From Rana temporaria (lineage: Eukaryota; Chordata; Amphibia; Anura; Ranidae): a stretch of DNA of 64,000 nt. Location: positions 402,962,838-403,026,837 of the forward strand of contig NC_053491.1 of assembly GCF_905171775.1 (NCBI RefSeq), written 5' to 3'. Numbering within the stretch: position 1 is the stretch's first letter; the number at the start of each line of letters is the position of its first letter. Under the pieces are notes generated by a model. That model searched no databases. It was not told where the DNA came from and saw nothing but the letters and a program-made list of their open reading frames with translations. The position numbers and the translations under genes were made by a program. Shown here one piece after another: positions 42,078 to 52,394 of this stretch.

Positions 42078-44545
42078 AGTGAAATAATAAAAGTGAAATA
42101 TTCCTTTAAATTTCAGACAGGGGGGGGGAGGGGGGGTACACGCATGTTTCCCGTGCTTAGAACTGTCCCTGTACAAGATGTCATTTCTGAAGTGAAACAA
42201 AAAAAGGAAGTTTCAAGTACTCATGGCTATAAAGAATACAGTCATTGCTCATTAAAAATAATAAAAAAAAAAAAAAAAAATGGGGGTCCCTCCAAATTAA
42301 ATTACTAGGCCCTTCAGGTCTGGAATGGATATTAAGGGGAACCCCGCCGTAAAAAAACCCCAAAAAAATGGCGTGGGGTCCCCCCAAATATCCATACCAG
42401 ACCCTTCAGGTCTGGTGTGGATTTTAAGGGGAACTCCACCCCAAATTGAAAAAAAAATGGCGTGGAGTCCCCCTAAAAATCCACACCAGACCCTTATCCG
42501 AGCACGTTGACCTGGCCGGCCGCAGAAAAGAGGGGGGACAGAGTGCGCCCCCCCCCTCTCCTGAACCGCACCAGGCCACATGCCCTCAACATGGGGAGGA
42601 TGTCCCCATGTTGATGGGGACAAGGGCCTCATCCCCACAACCCTTGCCCGGTGGTTGTGGGGGTCTGCGGGCAGGGGGCTTATCAGAATCTGGAAGACCC
42701 CTTTAACAAAGGGGACCCCCAGATCCTGCCCCCCCCCCTATGTGAAATGGTAATGGGGTACATTGTACCTCTACCATTTCACCCCAAAAAAAATTTCAAA
42801 AGTGTTAAAAATGACAGTAGCTGGTTTTTGACAAATCTTTTAATAAAATCTTCTTTTCTTCTTTCCTTCGGGTTTCTTCCGCTGCTTCTTTCTTGGGTCT
42901 TCTCGTCCACATCTTGCCCGACGTGTTCTTCTATCTTCTCCGTCCGTCCTTCAGCCTTCTGGTCCCGCATCTTGCCCGGTGTCTTCTCCTGTTTTCTTCT
43001 CCGTCCGTCCGCCAGCCTCCTCGTCCGCATCTTGTGTCTTCTCCGGACCCAGCGTTTGAATTTGATTTGGCCGCCGTGTTCCCGCTCCTGGGACCCGCCC
43101 CCCTCTGACGCCACAAGTAAACTCCTTAGAAGGTCATGTGCGTCAGAGGGGGGCGGGGTCACATGAGTGTGACACGGCGGGAACTTCAATTGGAAGCGAC
43201 GGCATCTTCTTCTCCGGGCGGCGCGATTGAAATTGAATTCCCCCGCTGTGTGACGCTCTGTGACCCCGCCCCCCTCTGATGCACATGACCTTCTAAGGAG
43301 TTTACTTGTGGCGTCAGAGGGGGGCGGGTCCCAGGAGCGGGAACACGGCGGCCAAATCAAATTCAAACGCTGGGTCCGGAGAAGACACAAGATGCGGACG
43401 AGGAGGCTGGCGGACGGACGGAGAAGAAAACAGGAGAAGACACCGGGCAAGATGCGGGACCAGAAGGCTGAAGGACGGACGGAGAAGATAGAAGAACACG
43501 TCGGGCAAGATGTGGACGAGAAGACCCAAGAAAGAAGCAGCGGAAGAAACCCGAAGGAAAGAAGAAAAGAAGATTTTATTAAAAGATTTGTCAAAAACCG
43601 GCTACTGTCATTTTTAACACTTTTGACATTTTTTTGGGGCTGAAATGGTAGAGGTACAATGTACCCCATTACCATTTCACATAGGGGGGGGGGGGGCAGG
43701 ATCTGGGGGTCCCCTTTGTTAAAGGGGTCTTCCAGATTCTGATAAGCCCCCCGCCCGCAGACCCCCACAACCACCGGGCAAGGGTTGTGGGGATGAGGCC
43801 CTTGTCCCCATCAACATGGGGACATCTTCCCCATGTTGAGGGCATGTGGCCTGGTGCGGTTCAGGAGAGGGGGGGGGCCGCACTCTGTCCCCCCCTCTTT
43901 TCTGCGGCCGGCCAGGTCAACGTGCTCGGATAAGGGTCTGGTGTGGATTTTTAGGGGGACTCCACACCATTTTTTTTCAATTTGGGGTGGAGTTCCCCTT
44001 AAAATCCACACCAGACCTGAAGGGCCTGGAATGGATATTTGCCGGGAACCGCACGTCTTTTTTTTTTTGTTTTTTACGGCGGGGTTCCCCTTAATATCCA
44101 TTCCAGACCTGAAGGGCCTGGTAATTTAATTTGGGGGAACCACTACACATTTTTTTTTTTGTTTTATGAATGAATCCCTTTAGAATTGTCAGAGCCGACA
44201 ATTCATTATAGCCGCGTGTGAATTTTTAAATGACTTTTTTCCTTCTGAATGTCACTTTGTGCAGGGGCAGTTCTAAGTGCGGGAAAAATGCGCTATTTCA
44301 CATGCTGACATTACACCCCCCCTAGGTACGAAATTTAAAGGAATATTTCACTTTTAGTGTTTCACTTTAAGAATTATTAATTTCACTGCTCCCGAAAAAA
44401 CGGCCGTTTTAAAAAATAAAAAAATCATTGATACATGTTCCCTGGGACAGGACTGAGGTCCCCAAACACTTTTTAGGACAAAACTTGCAGATTAGCCTTT
44501 GAAATGAACACTTTTGATTTCTCCCATAGACTTCTATAGGGAGTT
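42078..44545. mobile_element. Large foldback element, near-perfect 2.4-kb palindrome
   Basis: It is an inverted repeat centred near 43211 with a spacer of only about 100 bp. Frames on opposite strands starting at 42651 (plus) and 43774 (minus) give the same peptide for over 170 codons with five substitutions and one codon indel. Left outer sequence TGAAATATTCCTTTAAATTT (42097) is mirrored by AAATTTAAAGGAATATTTCA (44332). The right arm continues through CCAAACACTTTTTAGGACAA to CTCCCATAGACTTCTATAGG before being cut near 44545. The 331-residue open frame is a consequence of symmetry and low stop density in GC-rich arms; I do not call it a gene. Confidence 0.9.
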
Positions 44546-44690
44546 CGGCGTGGCTTTACATATTACTTTCAATGCGCCGGCTGCTACGCTGGTTCATGCG
44601 CCCAATTAAGCCTCCACCCGGAGTACTAATTAACGCATGAACCAGCGCAGCGCACAGAGCATAGTAAATCAGGCCCACTGCATTGCAGGG
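44546..44690. repeat. Right-end fragment of GGGCCTGATTTACT repeat
   Basis: The palindrome TGGTTCATGCG ... CGCATGAACCAGCG (44590-44651) is followed by AGTAAATCAGGCCC. It ends against LINE sequence. Confidence 0.55.
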
Positions 44691-44704
44691 CATTTAGGAA
44701 CATT

Positions 44705-44795
44705 TGATTACCTCTCAAGGGATCAGGAAGGATTTTTTTCCCCCTGCTGTAGCAAATTGGAGCATGCTTTGCTGAGGTTTTTTGCTTTCACCTCA
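44705..44795 (+). repeat. 3' end fragment of CR1/L2-type LINE
   Basis: GGGATCAGGAAGGATTTTTT ... GTAGCAAATTGGAGCATGCT is the same 3' sequence found in antisense at 4555-4615. Only about 90 bp remain, typical of a severely 5'-truncated LINE copy. Confidence 0.7.
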
Positions 44796-44809
44796 ACGTT
44801 GGCCTGTGC

Positions 44810-46551
44810 ATGAGATATAGTGGGCACAATGTCCGCCAGCCACCCGTGATCGCGGTGCAGAGATGTAAACAAGGCGGATCCCCATTCTGACAGGGGACAA
44901 TACTGAGATTTGCTGTTCCTAGTGATCAGGAACAGCGATCTCTGTGTTGTCCCAATAAACCCACCCCCCCCCGCACAGTTAGAGAACACCCAGGGAACAC
45001 AATTAACCCATTGATCGCCCCTTAGTGTTAACTACTTCCCTGTCAGTGACATTTATACATTGATCACTGCATTTATTTAGCACTGATCACTGTAATAATG
45101 CCACTGGTCCCCAAGAAGAGTCACGTGGGGTCAGATTTGTCCACCCCAATGTCACAGTCCCGTTAAAAAATGCAGATCACCGCCATTACCAGTAAAATCA
45201 ATAAAAAAAATAAAAGTCCATAAATCTATCCCATAGTTTGTATAACTATTGCCCAAGATGCGTATTGCAAATTGTTTTACCAAAAATAGGTAGAAGAATA
45301 CATATTGGCCTAAATTGATGAATACATTTGTTTTTTTATATATTTATTTGGATATTTATTATAGCAGAAAGTAAAAAATATTGTTTATTTTTTTTCAATC
45401 TTTTTTATTTATAGTTAAAAAAAAACAAAAAACAACAGGTAATCAGATACCGCCAAAAGAAAGCTCTGAAAAGGACATCAATTTTGTTTGGGCAGAACAT
45501 TGCATGACCACGTTATTGTCAGTTAACTACTTGCCGACCGCCCACCGTCGTTTTACGGTGGCAAGTCGGCTCCCCTGCGCGAGAGCCCATAGTATAACGT
45601 CGGCTCTCGCAGGCCACACGCCCCCTGCTCGGCCCTGACTCCCATGCGCATGCCCAGCGGGCACAATCGCCGCCAGGCACACGCGATCGCTCGTTACAGA
45701 GCGGGGACCGGGAGCTGTGTGTGTAAACACACAGCTCCCGGCCCTGTCAGGGGGAGAAATGCTGATCTTCTGTTCATACAATGTATGAACAGAAGATCAG
45801 TAATTTCCCCTAGTGAGGCCACCCCCCCTACAGTTAGAACACACCCAGGGAACATGCTTAACCCCTCCCCTGTCCGCTAGTGTTAACCCCTTCACTGCCA
45901 GTGGCATTTTTATAGTAATCTAATGCATTTTTATAGCACAGATCGCTATAAAAATGCCAATGATCCCAAAAATGTGTCAAAAGTGTCCGCCACAATGTCG
46001 CAGTACTGAAAAAAAACGCTGCTCGCTGCCATTACTAGTAAAAAAAAAAAATATTAATAAAAATGTCATAAAAATACCCCCTATTTTGTAAATGCTATAA
46101 CTTTTGCGCAAACCAATCAATAAACGCTTATTGCGATTTTTTTTAACGAAAAATATGTAGAAGAATACGTATCGGCCTAAACTGAGGAAATTTTTTTTTA
46201 TATATATTTTTGGGGATATTTATTATAGCAAAAAGTAAAAAATATTCATTTTTTTCAAAATTGTCGCTCTATTTTTGTTTATAGCGCAAAAACTAAAAAC
46301 CGCAGAGGTGATCAAATACCACCAAAAGAAAGCTCTATTTGTGGGAAAAAAAGGACGCCAATTTTGTTTGGGAGCCACATCGCACGACCGCGCAATTGTC
46401 AGTTAAAGTGACGCAGTGCCGAATCGCAAAAAGTGCTCTGGTCTTTGGGCAGCAATATGGTCTGGGGGTTAAGTGGTTAAAGTGACGCAGTGCCTTTTTG
46501 CAAAAAATGACCTGGTCATTAAGGGAGTAAATCCTTCCGGGTCTGAAGTGG
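44810..46551. mobile_element. Outer TTAA MITE containing a sibling insertion
   Basis: Its right end CCGGGTCTGAAGTGG is followed by TTAA (46552-46555). Left of the nested copy it has the same module order as the nested element: ACAGTTAGAGAACACCCAGG, CATTACCAGTAAAA, GGATATTTATTATAGCA, CAAAAGAAAGCTCTG. After the nested copy it resumes with AGTGACGCAGTGCC. Its left end is lost near the LINE fragment. Confidence 0.85.
45527..46476. mobile_element. TTAA MITE inserted in its sibling
   Basis: TTAA at 45523-45526 and 46477-46480 bounds a 950-bp copy beginning CTACTTGCCGACCGCCC and ending GGGGGTTAAGTGG. It has terminal-region hairpins (CGGGAGCTGTGTGT/ACACACAGCTCCCG; TGATCTTCTGTTCATAC/GTATGAACAGAAGATCA). 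Its own internal GTCAGTTAAAGTGACGCAGT (46398-46417) equals the empty target site that it occupied in the outer copy. Confidence 0.92.
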
Positions 46552-46559
46552 TTAAACAG

Positions 46560-47545
46560 AAGTCAAGATAGCAGCTTCCTTTGCTGAAAATTATAGGAGG
46601 GTTTACTTCCATTTTAAGTGAATGGCACCCCCTGCATACCAACACACATAAAATATGAAGCAGTCCTACAGGGCAAGTGCTGATTGGGCAAACCCATATT
46701 TAAAGAAAACAAAAAAACATTTAACAGGTCTATAATAACAGAGCAGACATTAAAGGGTGTCTTATTAAAGTCTTTTGATATTTCCCACACTTAATTTTCC
46801 ACAAAGTTCACAAATTTTATGCCTCTCTTACCAAGCAAGTGAGGTGTTCTGACAACTGATAATAATGCAGAGCTATTCCTCTTACCTTTGATGTACTGTC
46901 TTTCTGGAGATCCTTTGAAGTTCAGTGGAATACATGAATAGATGGACAATCTCTGGCCCATTCCTCAGGTGTTTGCAGTTCCATATGCAAGTGGGGAAAT
47001 AGATTTGATATCCCTGAAAATGTACTACGTTCTATAGATCCTAGATACTTGATATACATTGTCACGCACGGCTTTCACACTCTAGGATTAAGTAACTGAA
47101 ATTCTATAACAAGTGATTCCAAGAAGTAGAAAATGTATCTGTGTGTTTTCTGCTACATACAAGCTCACTTATAACATTTGGAATTTGTAGAAAGAAAAAG
47201 ATGTTAATTAATGATAACAAATAACAGCATAAAGAAATCATTTTCTGACATATTTCATTTAGTAAGGCAGGGCTGTGAAATGTAAAATAGTTTCCATTTT
47301 ATTTTGTGTTGTATTTCTGCTTTTACAGCATCTATTGTGTCAAATAATAAATGTTTTGTGTTGGCTGTTTTCCATGATTTAAATAGAAACAAATCTGTTG
47401 ACAGTTATCTCATGTTGTCTATAGAATGCAGTTATCGACACAGAATTTAACTTGACTAGAGAATCCCACTGGCAACAAAACAAGAGTAAATAATCCCTAT
47501 TATACTACATTTTGTTATATTATATAATATAATATTATGTTTATA
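46560..47545. other. AT-rich sequence, nothing recognised
   Basis: No supported feature; probably unique DNA. Confidence 0.4.
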
Positions 47546-47566
47546 TAATTATGCATATTGTGACAG

Positions 47567-47670
<104 letters not shown>

Positions 47671-47718
47671 TTATTTAAAATTATTATTATTAATATCATT
47701 ATTTACAATTTTTTTTTT

Positions 47719-48980
47719 ACAGGTTTGAATGGGGAGCAGGCGTGTTAAATTTGGTTTTATCACTTTCACTCTCTCATACTGATCACTGGAAGTTTAACAT
47801 GGCACCTCATGGCAAATAACTATCTGAGGAGCTGAATAAAATTATTGTTGCCCTACACAAAGATGGCCTAGGCTATATTGCCAAGACCCTGAAATTGAGC
47901 TGCAGGACTGTAGCCAAGACCATACAGCGGTTTAACAGGTCAGGTTCCACTCAGAACAGGCCTCGTCATGGTCAACCAATGGTGTTGAGGGCATGTGCTC
48001 AGTGTCATATCCAGAGGTTGTCTTTGGGAAATAAACGTGCTGCCAGCATTGCTACAGAGGTTGAAGGAGTGGGTGATCAGCCTGTCAGTGCTCAGACCAT
48101 ATGCGACACTGCATTAAATTGGTCTGCATAGCTGTCATCCCAAAAGGAAGCCTCCTCTAAAGATGATGCACAAGAAAGCCCACAAACAATTTGCTGAAGA
48201 CAAGCAGACTAAGGAGATGCATTACTGGAACCATGTCCTGTGGTCTGATGAGACCAAGATAAACTTATTTGGTTCAGATAGTGTTAAGCATGTGTGGCGG
48301 CAACCAGGTGAGGAGTACAAAGACAAGTGTGTCTCTACAGTCAAGAATGGTGGTGGGAGTGTCATATTGGTCTGGGGTTGCATGAGTGCTCACGGCACTG
48401 GGGAGCTACAGTTCATTGAGGGAACCATGAATGCCAACATGTACTGTGACATACTGAAGCAGAGCATGATCCCCTCCCTTCGGAGACTGGGCCGCAGGGC
48501 AATGTTACAACATGATAATGACTCCAAACACACCTCCAAAACATCCACTGCCTTGCTAAAAAAGCTGATGGTAAAGGTGATGGACTGGCCAAGCATGTCT
48601 CTCAACACTATTGAGCATCTGTGGGGCATCCTTAAACGGAAAGTGGAGGAGCGCAAGGTCTCTAACATCCACCAGCTCCGTGATGTCGTCATGGAGGAGT
48701 AGAAGAGGACTCCAGTGGCAACCTGTGAAGCTCTGGTGAACTCCATGCCCAAGAGGGTTAAGGCAGTGCTGGAAAATAATGGTGGCCACATAAAATATTG
48801 ACACTTTGGGCCCAATTTGGACATTTTCACTTGGTGTATACTCACTTTTGTTGCCAGCGGTTCAGACATTAATGGCTGTGTGTTGAGTTATTTTGAGGGG
48901 ACAGCTAATTTACACTGTTATACAATCTGTACACTCACTACTTTACATTGTAGCAAAGTGTAATTTTCATTGTTGTCACA
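47719..48980 (+). mobile_element. Tc1/mariner-type transposon C, left TIR missing
   Basis: It begins within the sequence just upstream of the transposase (GAATGGGGAGCAGGCGTGTT) and carries the inner part of the right TIR (ACTCACTTTTGTTGCCAGCG, then TTTACATTGTAGCAAAGTG). It stops at GTTGTCACATG, where an inverted copy of the same family begins. Both outer ends are missing. Confidence 0.9.
47799..48801 (+). pseudogene. Tc1-like transposase C, nearly full length but interrupted
   Basis: ATG at 47799 gives MAPHGK and then a stop. Downstream, SCRTVAKTIQRFNRSGSTQN (helix-turn-helix region), a long frame (48163-48702) with VLWSDETKINLFGSD (first catalytic D), GGGSVILVWGCMSAHGTGEL, MLQHDNDSKHTSK (second D), and NTIEHLWGILKRKVEERKV (catalytic E). 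Two codons before it (the PD of SPDLNP) are deleted. TAG at 48700 replaces Trp in VMEEW, and the natural end is GGHIKY at 48801. The enzyme would cut and paste the element at TA; this copy cannot. Confidence 0.92.
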
Positions 48981-49243
48981 TGCTGGCAGCACTCATATGT
49001 CTATTTCTCAAGGACAACCTCTGCATATGACGCTGAACACATGCACTCAACTACTTTGGTTGACTATGACGAGGCATGTTCTGAGTGGAACCTGTCCTGT
49101 TAAACTGCTGTATGGTCTTGATCACTGTGCTGCAGCTCAGTTTTAGGGTCTTGGCAATCTTCTTATAGCCTAGGCCATCTTTATGTAGAGCAACATTTTT
49201 TTTTTTTCAGATCCTCAGATTGTTCTTTGCCATGAGGTGCCAT
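48981..49243 (-). pseudogene. Tc1-like transposase D, N-terminal fragment
   Basis: ATG at 49243 (minus) gives MAPHGKEQSEDLKK-like residues, then KIAKTLKLSCSTVIKTIQQF and a region matching RLSLRN at the junction. It corresponds to the helix-turn-helix DNA-binding domain only; no catalytic residues remain. Confidence 0.85.
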
Positions 49244-49265
49244 GTTGAACTTCCATTGACCAGTA

Positions 49266-50106
49266 CTGACCAGAGTACTGTCCGTGGTACTTTTTTATTT
49301 TCACTAACATGCAATTTTTCAGAACAAGCTTTCAGGGTATGTCCTCTTGTTCAAGGTCCAAGCAGTAAAAAAAAAAAAAAAAAAAGCATTTTTTATGTCG
49401 GATCTTTTGGATTTCGTATTCTGCACATTCGTTATTGTTTGTTAAAATAAACGAGAAAATCCCTGAAATTCGGACAAAAATGCATTCGGACAAAAACAAA
49501 TGCACATGTCTAATACAAATCAATGTAAATGGCAATGGTAATAAAGCTAGCAGCAGAGTTAGTGAGATAAGACAGAGGGAGAGCTATAAACTGGGTAAGG
49601 AATCCAATATCTAAATTCAGGCCATTGTTTTTTGTGTCAAAAAGAAGTTTCATTCTTAGTTCAAACGTTTTCCTTTCCTGATTTTTTTTAAATTCCCTTT
49701 AAGAACTAAACCATTGAAGTCTTCTATAGTATGGTTCAGTTTTGAGAAGTGATGTCCCACAGGTGTGCACAAACTGTCTTCTTTATGTTCCTTGCTTGCA
49801 ACTTCTGTCCTGTTTCACCAACATAAGATCATTTGTTACACATTTTGCATTGGATGAGGTACACAACATTACTGGAGGTACAGCTCTATGATCCAATGAT
49901 ATTAAAGGTCCAATTTGTGTGTGTGACACTTTGGATAGATTGATCTGGTTGCACAATTTGCAGCCAGTTTTATTGCAGGGTTTGCTTCCATACCCCGAAT
50001 GCTTGTCCTGAAAAATTGTATGTTAGTGCAAATAAAAAAAGTATCACGGACAGTACTCAATTGTCTCTGTCACAATTGCACTAATACGGCTACAATCACC
50101 TCAAGT
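49266..50106 (-). mobile_element. Penelope-like retroelement remnant inserted in Tc1 copy D
   Basis: The insertion is bounded by imperfect 11-bp duplications ATTGACCAGTA (49255-49265) and AGTGACCGGTA (50107-50117). Its outer parts are inverted repeats about 65 bp long: AGTACTGTCCGTGGTACTTT near 49274 and AAAGTATCACGGACAGTACT near 50037. The minus strand encodes a GIY-YIG endonuclease remnant. Variable target duplications and rearranged termini are usual for Penelope-like elements. Confidence 0.78.
49565..49995 (-). pseudogene. Penelope-like element GIY-YIG endonuclease domain, decayed
   Basis: From about 49990 downward the minus strand gives GSKPCNKTGCKLCNQINLSK (the cysteine-rich linker before the endonuclease), NVVYLIQCKMCNKSYVGETG (the GIY-YIG core as VVYLIQC...YVGETG), QKLQAR, and a C-terminal part resembling HLWDITSQN then LLFDTKNNGLNLDIGF in shifted frames. 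This nuclease domain follows the reverse transcriptase in Penelope-like elements and nicks the target DNA. The reverse transcriptase is absent here, and stops and frameshifts make the domain inactive. Confidence 0.8.
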
Positions 50107-50458
50107 AGTGACCGGTATGAGAGAGTGAGAGCGATAACACCAAATTTAACACACCTGCTCTCCATTCACACCTAAGACCTTGTAACACTAATGAGTAACA
50201 TGGGAAGGGAAAATGGCTAATTGGGCTTAAATTGGACATTTTCACTTGGGGTGTACTCACTTTTGTTGCCATCGGTGTAGAAATTAATGGCTGTGTGTTG
50301 AGTTTTTTTGAGGGGACAGCAAATTTACACTGTTATACAAGCTGTACACTTACTACTTTACATTGTAGCAAAGTGTAATTTCTTCAGTGTTGTCACATGA
50401 AAAGATATAATAAAATATTTACAAAAATGTGAGGGGTGTACTCACTTTTGTGAGATAC

Positions 50459-50462
<4 letters not shown>

Positions 50463-50508
<46 letters not shown>
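50463..50508. repeat. (TA)n microsatellite
   Basis: About 20 AT dinucleotides directly at the TIR end of Tc1-like copy D, extending its TA target. Confidence 0.95.
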
Positions 50509-50512
<4 letters not shown>

Positions 50513-50717
50513 TATATTATTCTGGACAAAAAAACATTGCACATAATATCTCCTTCCTTGTCCTTTACCACCTTTGCGCTTTGAAAGTTGACATTGCAGG
50601 GTCAGGTGAGTGTTGCATACTTTTATGCTGTCTTAATTTAAGTCCTTTGATTTATTTATACCCTTTAGCAGAGAATGTGATCTATCAGAAAAAAATAAAT
50701 AAATAGGCACATACAAT

Positions 50718-51438
50718 GGGCCAGATTCACAAAGAGATACGACGGCGTATCTCCTGATACGCCATCGTATCTCTGAGATCCGACGGTCGGATCTATGCGA
50801 CTGATTCATAAGAATCAGTTATGCATAGATCTCCCTTAGATCCGACAGGTGTAAGTGACTTACACCGTCGGATCTTAGGCTGCAATCTTCCAGTGTCCAC
50901 AAGGTCGTGTTTCCTGTTTTACTCGCGACGAATATGCAAATGAGGAGATACGCAGATTCAGAAACGAACGCCCGCCCGTCGCTTTTTTTTTACGTCGTTT
51001 GCGTTCGGCTTTTTCCGGCAGATAGTTACCCCTGCTATATGAGGGGTAGCTAATGTTAAGTATGGCCGTCGTTCCCGCGCCAAGTTTTGAATTTTTACGT
51101 CGTTTGCGTAAGTCGGTCGCGAATACGGATGGCTGTAATTGACGTTAACGCCGAAAAAAATTACGTCCTAGCGACGTCATTTGGAGCATGCGCACTGGGA
51201 AATTTCGCCGGCGGCGCATGCGCAGTTAAATCGGCGCGGGGACGCGCCTGATTTAAATTGTACACTCCCCCTAGCCGCGGAATTTGAATTCCACCGGGGG
51301 AGTTACGATCTGCCGGCGCAAGTTTGGAGGTAAGTGCTTTGTGAATACTGCACTAGCCTCGCAAAATTGCGCCGGCGGATCGTAAATCACATAGATTACG
51401 CGGATCTAAAGATCCGCTAATCTATGTGAATCTAGCCC
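50718..51438. mobile_element. GGGCCAGATTCAC-family MITE
   Basis: GGGCCAGATTCACA ... TGTGAATCTAGCCC, 721 bp. Flanks AAT and AGT may be a 3-bp duplication with one change. The interior starts with AGATACGACGGCGTATCTCC and GATACGCCATCGTATCTCTG, a hairpin, and includes GGAGCATGCGCACTGGGAAA. No protein. Confidence 0.8.
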
Positions 51439-51439
51439 A

Positions 51440-52195
51440 GTATCTCATAACGAACGTCAATGTAGGCACATTTTTTCTTTTTTTTTTGGTACTTGTAAAC
51501 CAAGCATTAAAAGACTGTTATTACAAACTCAAGGACTTCCAAGGACTAGATATAACATATGATTCATAAGCCAATAGATGTGTGGGCAAAGGCACTTTAA
51601 TCTACTGTCATATTCATGATCTAATGTAAAAAAAAATCAAAAAGGAACTTCAAACGCAAAAATAAAACTACATTACAAAATTATTTACTTACTCATTTAA
51701 AAATGTATAGGATAACTGAGGAGGGAAAAATATGAAGTAAAATGAGCAAATAGCCAGCCTGGGATGAGGTTTATATTAAGTAAAACGTCCTGGGCGATTG
51801 CAGAATTTCTTTTTAATGTGGGATGTCAGACAACAGACAGTACCACACTGCCCTGACCTTCAAATATATATATATATATATATTTTTTTACCTGAACTTC
51901 AATCTCAGCAACCTAAATTGCAGAGAAAAGTAAATTGGATGACAACCTATATACAGAATATTGAAAAGGTCAAAATAAATGTCACAAACAGGCCAGAGAT
52001 TATGGACTACATCCATCATTAATGACAATTGATAAGTCTATTTTAGTTTTACAGAAGGAATTGGGTTGCATTACATAGTAAAATTCAACTCAACATTTGT
52101 GATAATACTTTAAAGTCTTACCATTTTGGCTTTGTCCCATTGATCTACTCGTATTTGTTCTTTTACAACGTCCAATCTTAAAATTAATTGATAAT
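51440..52195. other. Nothing recognised
   Basis: AT-rich; only a short (AT) run at 51862-51881 stands out. Confidence 0.4.
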
Positions 52196-52214
52196 AGAAA
52201 ATGGGAAAGCCAAT

Positions 52215-52390
52215 TAACTTATCAGCATGTCTTTGGAGGGTGGGAGGAAACCAGAGTACCCTGAGGAAACCCACACAGGCACAGGGAAAACATGCAAACT
52301 CCAGGCAGGTAGTGTCATGGTTGGGATTCGAACCAGCGACCCTTTTTACTGCTAGGCGAGAGTGCTACCCACTACACCACTGTGCCGCCC
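52215..52390 (-). repeat. tRNA-derived SINE
   Basis: On the minus strand from 52390: GGGCGGCACAGTGGTGTAGT GGGTAGCACTC (tRNA-like A-box region), then GGTCGCTGGTTCGAATCCCA with the B box GGTTCGAATCC (about 52325-52335), followed by GGAGTTTGCATGTTTTCCCT and GGGTTTCCTCAGGGTACTCT. This is the layout of a polymerase III SINE with a conserved body. No poly(A) or clear duplication was identified. Confidence 0.8.
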
Positions 52391-52394
52391 GGAT

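Larger units (their letters stand above)
48981..50462 (-). mobile_element. Tc1/mariner-type transposon D, antisense partner of C
   Basis: The N-terminal transposase part and left TIR of the same family lie in reverse. Inner sequence runs 48981-49265, then an 841-bp insertion, then 50107-50462 ending GTGAGATACTGTGTGTATAT, the outer TIR. Everything past the transposase N-terminus is missing at the junction with copy C (48980), so C and D share a recombined junction with only TG in common. Confidence 0.88.

Noticed and set aside
42779..43774. A 331-codon open frame on the minus strand as a novel gene
   Set aside because: It spans the centre of a near-perfect palindrome and the same peptide is encoded on the other strand of the other arm. 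Composition is low-complexity and no domain is recognisable.
52325..52390. A functional tRNA gene around GGTTCGAATCC
   Set aside because: The B box is perfect but there is no paired acceptor or anticodon stem, and the sequence continues into a SINE body.
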